The translations under genes and the position numbers were made by a program. Below are positions 1-7,244 of a DNA stretch of 33,498 nt, one piece after another. How positions within the stretch are numbered: the stretch's first letter is position 1; every line of letters starts with the position of its first letter. The notes under the pieces are model-generated. The model was not told the DNA's origin, did not search any database, and saw only the letters and a list, made by a program, of their open reading frames with translations. This DNA comes from an uncultured Bacteroidales bacterium. GTDB lineage: Bacteria > Bacteroidota > Bacteroidia > Bacteroidales > UBA932. Location: positions 1-33,498 of the forward strand of contig CALVCB010000019.1 in the NCBI GenBank assembly GCA_944325965.1. The letters are read 5' to 3'.

Positions 1-143
1 GCTATCTTCTTCATATCCGGGATATGCAGCCCCAGGACAGGGACACCCGGCAGCGGATTCACTATTCTCACATGCCCCTCACGGTAACGGGGCTCACCGG
101 CAAAACGCCTTGACACATAAGGCAAAAGTATCTTCTCTATCAT
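1..143 (-). CDS. Partial gene, N-terminus only; possibly an AlkD-like DNA alkylation repair protein
   Basis: An open frame starts with ATG at 143 and runs off the left edge, giving 47 residues. It begins MIEKILLPYV and contains VPVLGLHIPDMKKIA. A G-(h)-x-(h)-P-x-(h)-(+)-x-(h)-A pattern near the N-terminus resembles the first helix of AlkD-like HEAT-repeat DNA alkylation repair proteins, but this is a weak resemblance over one short stretch. The start is supported by a perfect TAnnTTTG box (TATATTTG, 155 to 148) ending only 4 nt upstream of the ATG. The reading frame is well supported; the family name is a guess. Confidence 0.45.
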   Translation of the reverse strand, partial: MIEKILLPYVSRRFAGEPRYREGHVRIVNPLPGVPVLGLHIPDMKKI

Positions 144-155
144 ATTGCAAATATA
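144..155 (-). promoter_or_regulatory. Candidate promoter -7 box, near-leaderless start for the gene at 143
   Basis: TATATTTG on the minus strand (155 to 148) matches the Bacteroidota -7 consensus TAnnTTTG exactly. An ATTG lies 19 nt upstream, near the expected -33 position. The transcript would start almost on the ATG at 143, giving little or no leader. This is a motif match only. Confidence 0.4.
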
Positions 156-235
156 CGCAGAAACATCGGCAGAGCAATCCCGCATGCCTTACCAGGTCGA
201 CATGCAGGACATAAGGGAAAAAATTCAAAATGGGC

Positions 236-250
236 CCCGGAAAAACCGGG
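236..250. repeat. Small inverted repeat (5-bp arms)
   Basis: CCCGG, five A, CCGGG form a short GC-rich stem with an A5 loop (T5 on the minus strand). It lies in the 144-495 spacer. There is no T-run after it on either strand, so it is not a convincing terminator. If a transcript for the gene at 143 starts near 281, this stem would be in its leader. Confidence 0.3.
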
Positions 251-287
251 AACCCCTTTGACTCTACACACACATTCTATTTTTCTG

Positions 288-320
288 TAAAGATAGCAAT
301 CCCCCCCCCTATTTTCCAAA
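288..320 (-). promoter_or_regulatory. Possible alternative promoter with a G9 tract in the spacer
   Basis: On the minus strand TTTG (320 to 317) and TATCTTTA (295 to 288, one mismatch to TAnnTTTG) are 21 nt apart, within the usual spacing. A run of nine G (C9 on the plus strand, 301-309) sits inside that spacer. The rest of the 144-495 gap holds only the small stem at 236-250, the other candidate box at 144-155 and AT-rich sequence before the gene at 496. The promoter call is inference; the homopolymer is seen directly. Confidence 0.3.
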
Positions 321-495
321 TTTCTAAGCACTTATTCACCATCTTCCCTATCCATGCAAAACTGGAAACTTTGGACCGCACCAAGAGCGGACAGGGAATT
401 TCCGGAAAAAATCCGTTTTTTCAGTTTCGATTCAGAATCACATATGAATTTTGCATCAGGAATTATCGAAGTATAACATTTAAACCAGTTTAGAC

Positions 496-939
496 ATGAA
501 AAAGTTTTTTATTGCAGCTGCAGTGATTTTCGCAAGTGCAGTATCAGCCTCGGCAGGAAACCAGGAAAGGCCGACAACAGTAGACAAGCTTCCGGCCAAC
601 GCCCAGCAGTTCCTCGCAGAGCATTTCAAAGGACTGAATGTGGCTTTCGTGGTGGAGGATCCCAAAATGACAGGGTCCGAATATGAGGTGACATACACCG
701 ACCGGACAGAAGTCGACTTCAATTCCCAGGGGGAATGGACAAGCGTAGAGTGCAAATACAACGCTGTACCTGTCTCTGTAGTCCCTCAGAAGATTGCCGA
801 CTATGTAGCTAAAAGCAATTTTCCGGGGCAGCAAATCAAAAAGATAGAACGCAACGCATACACCTGGGAGATAGAGCTTTCCGGTGGACTTGAAATCAAG
901 TTCGACATGCAGTTCAATGTAATCGGATATGACGACTGA
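496..939 (+). CDS. Small secreted PepSY-like protein
   Basis: The product is 147 residues with a clear Sec signal peptide (MKKFF then a hydrophobic stretch to about residue 20, cleavage after SASA). The mature part looks like the PepSY-like family common in Bacteroidota (often labelled beta-lactamase-inhibitor-like PepSY-like), with one repeat around residues 30-80 and another around 85-145. The pattern is an amphipathic helix (LPANAQQFLAEHF; VPQKIADYV) followed by strands with YEV and WEIEL. Family members are periplasmic or surface proteins, often near two-component systems; no partner is visible here. The gene's 3' end overlaps the convergent ABC ATPase gene by 26 nt. A TTTTGCA element at 449-455 may be part of its promoter. 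The family call is good; the function is unknown. Confidence 0.75.
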   Translation: MKKFFIAAAVIFASAVSASAGNQERPTTVDKLPANAQQFLAEHFKGLNVAFVVEDPKMTGSEYEVTYTDRTEVDFNSQGEWTSVECKYNAVPVSVVPQKIADYVAKSNFPGQQIKKIERNAYTWEIELSGGLEIKFDMQFNVIGYDD

Positions 940-1669
940 GCAATGGGGAGGGCGGGCCTGAAGGTCCGTTCTCCTGCTTTTCCGCACACAGGGCGCCGGC
1001 AAGGTCGCGTGAATCGAGAGATATCCCGCCGTCCCTGACAATCATGAAACAGTCGGAATACCCCATGGCCAGGTCGATATCATGCGTAGACCAGATAATA
1101 GTCTTCCCCTCCTCTGACGAGAGAGATTTCAGGACTGACGCCGTCCTGCAGCGGTTCGGGTAGTCAAGAAAGGCGGTAGGCTCGTCCAATATGATGGCCG
1201 GGGTATCCTGCGCCACCGCCCTTGCAATGACGGCCATCTGGCACTCCCCGTCAGACATCCTATCCATTTTCCGATCAGCATACCGTTCCATCCCGACAAG
1301 TGATAAAGCTTTACGGACAGCTTCCTCGTCTGCCGGGGAAAGGCGTCCCCTCCAGTCGGTATACGGTGCCCTGCCAAGGGCAACCATATCATGGCAGCTC
1401 AGTCCGCCGACCCGCACTCTCTCTGTACTGACAAACGATATCATCCTGGCCCTTTCCGTCACCGTGACGGAAGTAATGTCCGTCCCATCATAAAGGACAC
1501 ACCCTCCCAATGGCGGAAGCAGACCGGCGAGAGTACGCAACAGTGTGCTCTTGCCGGAACCGTTGCGACCGACCACGGCAACAAGCGATGAAGACGGGAG
1601 CACGGCGTCCATTCCTGAAAGGACGGCATGGCGGGCATAGCCAGCGGAAAGATTCTCTATTTTCAGCAT
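914..1669 (-). CDS. btuD: Vitamin B12 ABC transporter, ATP-binding protein (BtuD/FecE type)
   Basis: This 251-residue ATPase would power the inner-membrane importer formed with the permease just upstream. Walker A is GRNGSGKST (34-42), the signature is MSDGE (138-142) where LSGGQ is usual, Walker B is AIILDEPTAF (158-167) and the switch histidine is in STHD (193-196). The usual Q-loop glutamine is replaced by the STE of SFVSTE (79-84), a change I recall as common in Bacteroidota members of this subfamily. It is the last gene of the riboswitch-controlled operon and starts 7 nt after the permease stop. From sequence alone it could be a siderophore or haem importer; B12 is inferred from the riboswitch and the BtuG-like gene. 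Its 3' end overlaps the convergent gene ending at 939. Confidence 0.85.
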   Translation of the reverse strand: MLKIENLSAGYARHAVLSGMDAVLPSSSLVAVVGRNGSGKSTLLRTLAGLLPPLGGCVLYDGTDITSVTVTERARMISFVSTERVRVGGLSCHDMVALGRAPYTDWRGRLSPADEEAVRKALSLVGMERYADRKMDRMSDGECQMAVIARAVAQDTPAIILDEPTAFLDYPNRCRTASVLKSLSSEEGKTIIWSTHDIDLAMGYSDCFMIVRDGGISLDSRDLAGALCAEKQENGPSGPPSPLLSRHIRLH

Positions 1670-1676
1670 AACAAGG

Positions 1677-2657
1677 TCATCTCCTGTTTTTCAAGACAAT
1701 CCAGATTACTGCCGGGACCCCGGCAAGGGAAGTCATTACGTTCACCGGCAGGGAGCACAGGCGCGAGGCCAAATCGCATGACAGCATCAGTATACCTCCC
1801 ACGGCAGCCGTATACGGAAGCAGACGCCTGTGGTCGGCAGTGCCCGATATGGCCCTCGCCATATGGGGGGACACCAGGCCGAGGAACCCTATAGGCCCGC
1901 AGAACGCCGTAACGGTACCGGCAAGCAGCACCGCAGAAGCATATATGACATACCTGGTGCGCCTTGCGTTCAGGCCCATAGTTTCAGCATATTCCTCTCC
2001 GAGCAGGAGAAGGTTCAGCGGCTTTGCCGAAACGGCGGCCAGAAGCAGCCCTGCACACACAGCCGCAGCCAGGAACGGCAGCTGGCCTGATGAAACTGTC
2101 CCCAATGACCCCATGGTCCACATGACATACGACCTGAGCGACGACCTGTCACCGAGGAACTGAAGTATCTGGACCACGGCGTCAACTCCCGCCCCGAACA
2201 TCATGCCCAGGATGAGCACTGTCATAATATCCTTCAGCCTGCGGCTTGCAAAAGCAACAAGCAGCATGGAAAGAAGGGCCCCGGTCCAGGCAGAGCCTGC
2301 AAGGCCAGCATCAGCAAAGAAGGCCCCCGCACCAGAAGACAGGACCGGAGCACCAAGCATGAACAGGGCGGCTCCAAGGGAGGCACCCGAATCAACACCA
2401 AGTACATACGGGCCAGCAAGGGGATTTCTGAAAAGCGTCTGCATCACAAGCCCGCACACCGATACGGCCAGGCCGGCAAGAAGGGCAGACACTGCCCTTG
2501 TCGCCCTGATTTCCGTAACAATCGTCCTGACATCAGGAGGGACATCACCTCCGGAAAGCGCAAGGATGGCGTCCTTCAGAGATATCCCGGAGGACCCCGC
2601 AGCGAGTTCTGCCGAAACAAGCAGCACGAGCAGAAGCGAGAGCACCGTTATCTTCAT
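1677..2657 (-). CDS. btuC: Vitamin B12 ABC transporter permease (BtuC/FecCD family)
   Basis: This 326-residue polytopic membrane protein has about nine or ten hydrophobic segments and the family's usual length. Family hallmarks are RLPRxxxA-like RATRAVSALLAGLAVSV (51-67), QTLFRNPLAGPYVLGVDSGA (73-92) and, near the C-terminus, FCGPIGFLGLVSPHMARAISG, the coupling-helix region that contacts the ATPase. FecCD proteins work as homodimers that pass B12 or iron chelates across the inner membrane. Its ATG overlaps the stop of the binding-protein gene by 4 nt (ATGA), so translation is probably coupled. Specificity for B12 comes from operon context. Confidence 0.87.
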   Translation of the reverse strand: MKITVLSLLLVLLVSAELAAGSSGISLKDAILALSGGDVPPDVRTIVTEIRATRAVSALLAGLAVSVCGLVMQTLFRNPLAGPYVLGVDSGASLGAALFMLGAPVLSSGAGAFFADAGLAGSAWTGALLSMLLVAFASRRLKDIMTVLILGMMFGAGVDAVVQILQFLGDRSSLRSYVMWTMGSLGTVSSGQLPFLAAAVCAGLLLAAVSAKPLNLLLLGEEYAETMGLNARRTRYVIYASAVLLAGTVTAFCGPIGFLGLVSPHMARAISGTADHRRLLPYTAAVGGILMLSCDLASRLCSLPVNVMTSLAGVPAVIWIVLKNRR

Positions 2658-3805
2658 TGCAGCCTCCTGTAATAATACAATGGTCCGCGCGGCCCGGATA
2701 CGGTATCGGCATGGAAAATCCTTATCAGGTCCTCCAGGACCAGGTCCGGCCTTGCAGGAGAGGTCTCCCAGAACTCGTTGCCACCCCCGGGACTCATCCT
2801 GGCATCATTGTTATAGACCATGCGGTTCCTTACGCATCGCACCGAAGAAAATCCCGGGCATGCCTTGCAGAGATCATCCAGTGACCTTATGCTTCCGGTA
2901 TCCAGCCATATGTCTGCCTGTGACGCAAGCATGAAAGCCGTTTCCCGGCTCACAGGCACTGACCTGTTGGTGCCGTCTCCGCTGTAGACATACCGGCCGC
3001 CTGCATCTTCTATGATTCCGGCTATGGCGCTTCCGGCAGGGGCCATGAACCACATGTCGCCGTACGGGGCATTGAGCATCACGGCAGGACGCCCGCCTTC
3101 CAGAATGCGGGACACGGACATCCTCAACGAATCATACCTGTGCGATATGCTACTGAACACTTCCTCTCCCTTTTCTCGGCATCCGAGGATTTCCGCTATG
3201 GCAACTATCCATTCGGCCCGTCCAAGGGGGTCCGGTTCAAGATACTCCCCTATATACACATACGGAATGCCGAGAGCCTTGAGCTTCTTCTCCATAGGGC
3301 TTGCCGATGTCACCCCGTATACAAGGACAATATCGGTCCCCGAGGCAAGCAGGCCCTCGTAGTCGGGATCGGAATCGCTGCCCGCCTCCAGTATCATATC
3401 TGCCCGCGCTCTTATGTCAGCGGACGAGATAAAATGCTTGCCGGAGACAGCAGCTACGCTTCCGCATGCACCCAGGCACGACAGGAATCCGATATAGGAC
3501 GAGGACATCACAGCCAGACTGGAAGCATTGCCCTTTATCACCTGGCCCGAAAACCCGGCCGGAGGCCTTTCCCCGTTCCTTGATATAAACAGCTCCATAG
3601 CAGTCGAATCCGCCCCCTGCCAGGGGGCAAAGACCCTTATCACACTGCTGCTGCGGCCCTTTTCCCCGACAATGTCAAAGCCCGAGGCATATTCAGGCCC
3701 ATACAGTACAGTACCGTATGCCCTCCCTCCAGTTCCGGATGAGGAACATGAAGCAGAAAACAAGGCCGCCACCATGCACATCAATGCAAAGTATCTTATT
3801 TCCAT
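2654..3805 (-). CDS. btuF: Substrate-binding lipoprotein of the B12 importer (BtuF/FepB type)
   Basis: The 383-residue product begins with a lipoprotein signal ending in SASC (lipid Cys20). The following SSSGTGG lacks acidic residues, so it lacks the Bacteroidota surface-export signal and probably faces the periplasm. The body matches the class III periplasmic-binding fold of the B12/iron families: an N-terminal lobe with GFLSCLGACGSVAAVSG, then DIVLVYG and a long linking helix, then a C-terminal lobe with DAGGRYVYSGDG and ADIWLDTG. It would hand cobalamin from the receptor to the permease. The start codon lies within the last 10 nt of the receptor gene in another frame, and the stop overlaps the permease start. 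Its sequence is less conserved than its neighbours, so ligand identity rests on context. Confidence 0.83.
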   Translation of the reverse strand: MEIRYFALMCMVAALFSASCSSSGTGGRAYGTVLYGPEYASGFDIVGEKGRSSSVIRVFAPWQGADSTAMELFISRNGERPPAGFSGQVIKGNASSLAVMSSSYIGFLSCLGACGSVAAVSGKHFISSADIRARADMILEAGSDSDPDYEGLLASGTDIVLVYGVTSASPMEKKLKALGIPYVYIGEYLEPDPLGRAEWIVAIAEILGCREKGEEVFSSISHRYDSLRMSVSRILEGGRPAVMLNAPYGDMWFMAPAGSAIAGIIEDAGGRYVYSGDGTNRSVPVSRETAFMLASQADIWLDTGSIRSLDDLCKACPGFSSVRCVRNRMVYNNDARMSPGGGNEFWETSPARPDLVLEDLIRIFHADTVSGPRGPLYYYRRLQ

Positions 3806-5844
3806 TTCGGTGTAATTCCTAAAAAAAATTCAAAATTGATTCCCGGCATAGGCCTGGACAGGACAGTCTCATAGCTTTCATTAAATAGGTTCCTCACCGC
3901 CAACGACAGGGAAATGCCGGCCCTGCGGAACTCCAGTCCTTTCGACACAGTCACATCATTCATGAAATACGGAGGAACGGAACCGGAAGGCCCGCTTTCA
4001 TTGCTGGACATGACGTATCTGCGGCTGTACCAGCACCATTTGTAGAGCAGCGTCCACGAGCGGAAGGTCAGCGCAGCCACAAGCGAAGCCGAATGCACAG
4101 GGACATATACAAGCTGCTTTCCTGCCGACGTATCCCCCTTCCTGCCTGTTCCGGAGACATTTATCGAAGGCGACCAGGTATAGTTGCCGTCTATGTCCAC
4201 TGACAGCCCCCTGCCGGCATCCAGCGAAAAACCGGCCTTCTGCTCCACCCCGTATGCGTGGACTGCCTGGAGGTTGACCGGGGTATAGTAGTTCTTCCCG
4301 GTCCCGTACGGAAGCCAGAGGATCCACCCGTTTATACGTGAGTCGAACCATGTTCCTTCCCCCGACAGGGAAACATTATCCCAAGTCTTTGAAAAAGAAT
4401 ATCCCGCGTCATACGAGAATCCCGATTCCGGCTTCAGTTCCGGATTGCCCCCTGGAAGGAAATACATGTCGTTCAGGGTAGGATAGCGGTAATTCCGCGA
4501 AACGGAAGCTTTAACATGGAGACCGGCATCCCTCCAGAGCAGGAAGCCGGCATTAAAGGCAGGGACCGGCAAGGACAGCACCCTGCCGGCCAGCTCTTCC
4601 CGCATGGAAAGGGAAAGTCCCAGACGGCCGGAAGGTTTCCAGTCCAGGGAGACGTACACCCCGGCATCGGGACGGGCTGCATCATACCCCTGCCTGGAGA
4701 CGGCCTCCGATGAATGCACATTGTAAAGGTATGCAGAAACATCCGTGCGCAGGGCCCACCTGCCGGAAAAGCGCCAGACTGCCCCGCCCCGAAGGAAAAA
4801 TGTATCGGTCCTTGCCGAAGCGCCGGTCATCTGCGACCAATGCCCGTTACCCGCATCGAATGCATGGTCATACCTGAACAGAGTGTTCGCATATCCTGCT
4901 GATACCGATATATCCGCCATGCCGGACGACCTGCTGTAGGAAGCCACAGCACGCAAGGTGTTCTCGTCCTGGTCATTGACAAAGTCACCGACGTCCGAAT
5001 AATCCACCATCAGCTTCGGCAGCTGGCGGTATGATCCTGTGTACCACACGGAAAGCCCCAGCCTGTCCCCTGAGGCTGTCCTGTAAGAGGCATCCAGCAG
5101 CAGGTGGCCGTCCCGGTATTTCCCGTTCTCATTGTACTCTTCCGGATGGAATGTGGATATGATATTCATGTCATCATCATAGACATTCTCGTTCTTTTTC
5201 GTGTTCACATACCTGAAACGGTTAGGAGAATAAGAAAATACTGCACGGAGTGAGACAGAGAAGCCTCCGGAGCCGTAGTCCATCCTCAGGAAGTCATCCA
5301 CAGTCAGGAACGACCCGATACCCTGGACAAATTGTGTGGAGAACCCGTCGGCGGCCCCGGTCCCGGTATAGAGAAGGACAGCCCCGCCGAGACCTCCCGA
5401 AACCTCCTGCAGTGCAGAGCCGCCGTGCAGGAGGTCCGCCCTGTCGGTCAGGAATGACGGAATCAGGGAGAAATCGGCCATGCCGGGCATCGGTGAGTTT
5501 ATCTTCATCCCGTTCCACAGGACCTGGGTATGGGACGGGGAGGTGCCGCGGAACGAGACCGTAGAAAAGGCCGCCCTCCCGGACTGCTTGACAAAAAGGG
5601 ATGAATTATAGGCCAGCACGTCCGCAAGCGACATGGATATGTTCTCCTTCAGGCTGAGGCTGTCCAGGGAAGTCCTGACGCCTTTCCATGCGGCAGTCCT
5701 GTATCCGTAAACGGATGCGGCGACTATCTGCGTAGAGGACGAGTCCGTTCCCGGAAGACAATAAGTGCGGCAAAGCGCGGCACCCTCCTGCAGCACCAGG
5801 ACAGCCGCCGCAATACAGCGCATGCAATATAAAAGCCCCCTCAT
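3796..5844 (-). CDS. btuB: TonB-dependent outer-membrane receptor, BtuB-like vitamin B12 transporter
   Basis: A plug domain lies near residues 35-150 (NISMSLADVLAYNSSLFVKQ, FRGTSPSHTQVLWNGMKINS, GSALQEVSGGLGGAV) and is followed by a beta-barrel rich in alternating aromatic strands, ending in FEFFLGITPKWK. There is no SusC-type N-terminal carboxypeptidase-like domain. I choose the ATG at 5844 (682 residues) because it gives a compact signal peptide (MRGLLYCMRCIAAAVLVL) and lies 14 nt after the btuG stop; an ATG at 5889 would add 15 residues. In Bacteroides, BtuB and BtuG form a complex in which BtuG lids the barrel, and the same adjacency is seen here. Import would use the ExbB-ExbD-TonB complex encoded at 29011-30948. 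Confidence 0.87.
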   Translation of the reverse strand: MRGLLYCMRCIAAAVLVLQEGAALCRTYCLPGTDSSSTQIVAASVYGYRTAAWKGVRTSLDSLSLKENISMSLADVLAYNSSLFVKQSGRAAFSTVSFRGTSPSHTQVLWNGMKINSPMPGMADFSLIPSFLTDRADLLHGGSALQEVSGGLGGAVLLYTGTGAADGFSTQFVQGIGSFLTVDDFLRMDYGSGGFSVSLRAVFSYSPNRFRYVNTKKNENVYDDDMNIISTFHPEEYNENGKYRDGHLLLDASYRTASGDRLGLSVWYTGSYRQLPKLMVDYSDVGDFVNDQDENTLRAVASYSRSSGMADISVSAGYANTLFRYDHAFDAGNGHWSQMTGASARTDTFFLRGGAVWRFSGRWALRTDVSAYLYNVHSSEAVSRQGYDAARPDAGVYVSLDWKPSGRLGLSLSMREELAGRVLSLPVPAFNAGFLLWRDAGLHVKASVSRNYRYPTLNDMYFLPGGNPELKPESGFSYDAGYSFSKTWDNVSLSGEGTWFDSRINGWILWLPYGTGKNYYTPVNLQAVHAYGVEQKAGFSLDAGRGLSVDIDGNYTWSPSINVSGTGRKGDTSAGKQLVYVPVHSASLVAALTFRSWTLLYKWCWYSRRYVMSSNESGPSGSVPPYFMNDVTVSKGLEFRRAGISLSLAVRNLFNESYETVLSRPMPGINFEFFLGITPKWK

Positions 5845-5858
5845 GCCGTCCCGTCCGG

Positions 5859-6908
5859 TTACCGGTACCAGCAGAAGGCCCCGGGACATATCCCCACTGA
5901 AAAGACATCCTTCAGGGCACCCCCTGAGGAGTACCGGTAGACCTTGCCGTCCTGCGAATAGTCCACCGCATCAGCGACATAGATATCACCGTCCTCGGAA
6001 TTTGCGGTAAGCGCATAGAATGTCTGCCCCGGTTCCGAAGGGATAAACGGGGCATCAGGAAGCTCCTTTGAGGAAATGTCCATCTTCCAGACTCCGGATC
6101 CGAGCCAGTACAATGTCTTCCCGTCATCGCTCGCCACAAGGTCAGAAACCGCAATGTAGCCGTCAAATACAAGTTCCTGTTCCACTGCGAACTCCTCCGT
6201 GCCGATTTTCAGAAGGGAAGGCTTTACATATCCTGCCGGGTTACCTTCCCATCCCCCTCCGTCAGAAAGCACCCAGAGGCTGCCGTCACTGTCAAAGACC
6301 ATGCTGCACGGCTGGATACCGGCTTCCAGACTGTCCACCACCTTGTCCGAGGTGCAGTCTATCTTCAGTATCTCCGTCCCGGAAGACCAGCAGTTGGCAT
6401 ACACGTATCCGTCCCGGAGTATCATCTGCTCTGCCGGGGAGCCTGTCCGTACAGCCCCGGTCACACTGTATGTCCGTGGATCTACAACAGCTATCCCGGT
6501 ATCGTAAAGATCCGTAACATATGCCTTTGAGTCAGACAGGAAAAGGATGTGCCTCGGAGAGACAAGCCCCGTTATGCGACCTCTCTCCACCATATCGGAA
6601 AGCGACACTGAAAATATTACCCTGGAATTGTTGACTACGATCCAGCCCGCGCCGCCGGATATCGTCATGGACTGGGCCACATCGCCCAGAGGAACTCCGT
6701 TGGCCCTGGAAAAGACATGGTCCTGGACTTCACCGGTATGAGGATCATAGTAAGACAACGAGGCCGTACCGCTGCCGTACACCCCTTCATTGACGACAAA
6801 CAGCCCCCCGGACCCTATGCCCACCTCCTCCTTTTCATAGGAAGGGCTGTCCATACAGGAAAAAAGGCACAATGAAAGTGCCGGAACCATAAAAAGAAAA
6901 CGTCCCAT
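5859..6908 (-). CDS. btuG: BtuG-like surface lipoprotein, beta-propeller that captures vitamin B12
   Basis: The protein is about 349 residues with a lipoprotein signal MGRFLFMVPALSLCLFSC and an acidic stretch (SYEKEE) after the lipid cysteine, as expected for export to the cell surface. The rest is a YncE/BtuG-like propeller: repeating blades such as GLFVVNEGVYGSGTASLSYYD, HILFLSDSKAYVTDLYD, GIAVVDPRTYSVTGAV and SLWVLSDGGG. Bacteroides BtuG binds cobalamin and cobinamide very tightly and passes them to BtuB. I choose the ATG at 6908 because it gives a normal short lipoprotein signal; an upstream ATG at 6935 is possible. It is the first gene after the cobalamin riboswitch, which strongly supports the B12 role. 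Confidence 0.85.
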   Translation of the reverse strand: MGRFLFMVPALSLCLFSCMDSPSYEKEEVGIGSGGLFVVNEGVYGSGTASLSYYDPHTGEVQDHVFSRANGVPLGDVAQSMTISGGAGWIVVNNSRVIFSVSLSDMVERGRITGLVSPRHILFLSDSKAYVTDLYDTGIAVVDPRTYSVTGAVRTGSPAEQMILRDGYVYANCWSSGTEILKIDCTSDKVVDSLEAGIQPCSMVFDSDGSLWVLSDGGGWEGNPAGYVKPSLLKIGTEEFAVEQELVFDGYIAVSDLVASDDGKTLYWLGSGVWKMDISSKELPDAPFIPSEPGQTFYALTANSEDGDIYVADAVDYSQDGKVYRYSSGGALKDVFSVGICPGAFCWYR

Positions 6909-6984
6909 GACAATAAATTGAAAAAATGTTATCATACGGACGCAGGAAAAACTTTCGGAAGCCGTAATCCCGCGACACCTGTCA

Positions 6985-7160
6985 AAAAGCCGTACGGCAG
7001 GTCTTCTGGCTCATCCCGTCCACGCGCCTTCCCGCCTTGCGGCAGTGGCCTGATGCATGGATTCCGTGACTTCACGGCAAGGACTCACAGCAACGGGTAT
7101 TGCTCCGGATTCGCACCGGATTCCCTTTTAAGACGGCCCGCAAAAGGCTCGTCACCGTTC
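6985..7160 (-). ncRNA. Cobalamin riboswitch controlling the btuG-btuB-btuF-btuC-btuD operon
   Basis: Read on the minus strand the element has the ordered landmarks of the cobalamin riboswitch: a 5' GGTGACGAGCC segment, AAAAGGGAATCCGGTG with the AATCCGGAGC return strand, CCCGTTGCTGTGAGTCC, GCCACTG, GGGAAGGCG, and a complete B12 box GAGCCAGAAGACCTGCC (7012 to 6996). It lies about 80 nt upstream of the btuG start. The end of the box overlaps the palindrome GCCGTACGGC (6989-6998), which is followed by T5, so an alternative stem there may form the switch. The outer limits are approximate. High B12 is expected to shut the operon down. Confidence 0.95.
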
Positions 7161-7185
7161 GAACTGTAAATCAAACTTTCAAGAG

Positions 7186-7222
7186 TCAGGCTGCCCTGGC
7201 GACATCGGCCAGGGCAGCCTGA
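7186..7222 (-). terminator. Strong hairpin downstream of glyA (likely terminator)
   Basis: Perfect 15-bp arms (TCAGGCTGCCCTGGC, 7186-7200, and its complement 7208-7222) surround a 7-nt loop. It starts 22 nt after the glyA stop and ends about 25 nt before the riboswitch in the same direction. There is no long T-run on the downstream side (CTCTTGAAAGTTTG), so it may be an RNA-end stabiliser or an imperfect terminator. The remaining space to the riboswitch is small for a separate promoter, and I see no clear TAnnTTTG box there. Confidence 0.7.
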
Positions 7223-7244
7223 CAGAACACTTTAAAGGCCGGCA

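Noticed and set aside
544-1041. A 165-codon minus-strand open frame opposite the PepSY-like gene
   Set aside because: The plus-strand protein has a clean signal peptide and domain pattern; the minus-strand frame has no recognisable feature and overlaps the ATPase gene in another frame.
2203-2934. A 243-codon plus-strand open frame opposite the permease and binding-protein genes
   Set aside because: It is Arg/Ser/Pro/Thr-rich with no motif, and the opposite strand encodes clear BtuC and BtuF homologues.
3796-5889. Classifying the receptor in the B12 operon as a SusC protein
   Set aside because: It lacks the N-terminal carboxypeptidase-like domain and the SusC motif, has no SusD neighbour, and is of BtuB length.
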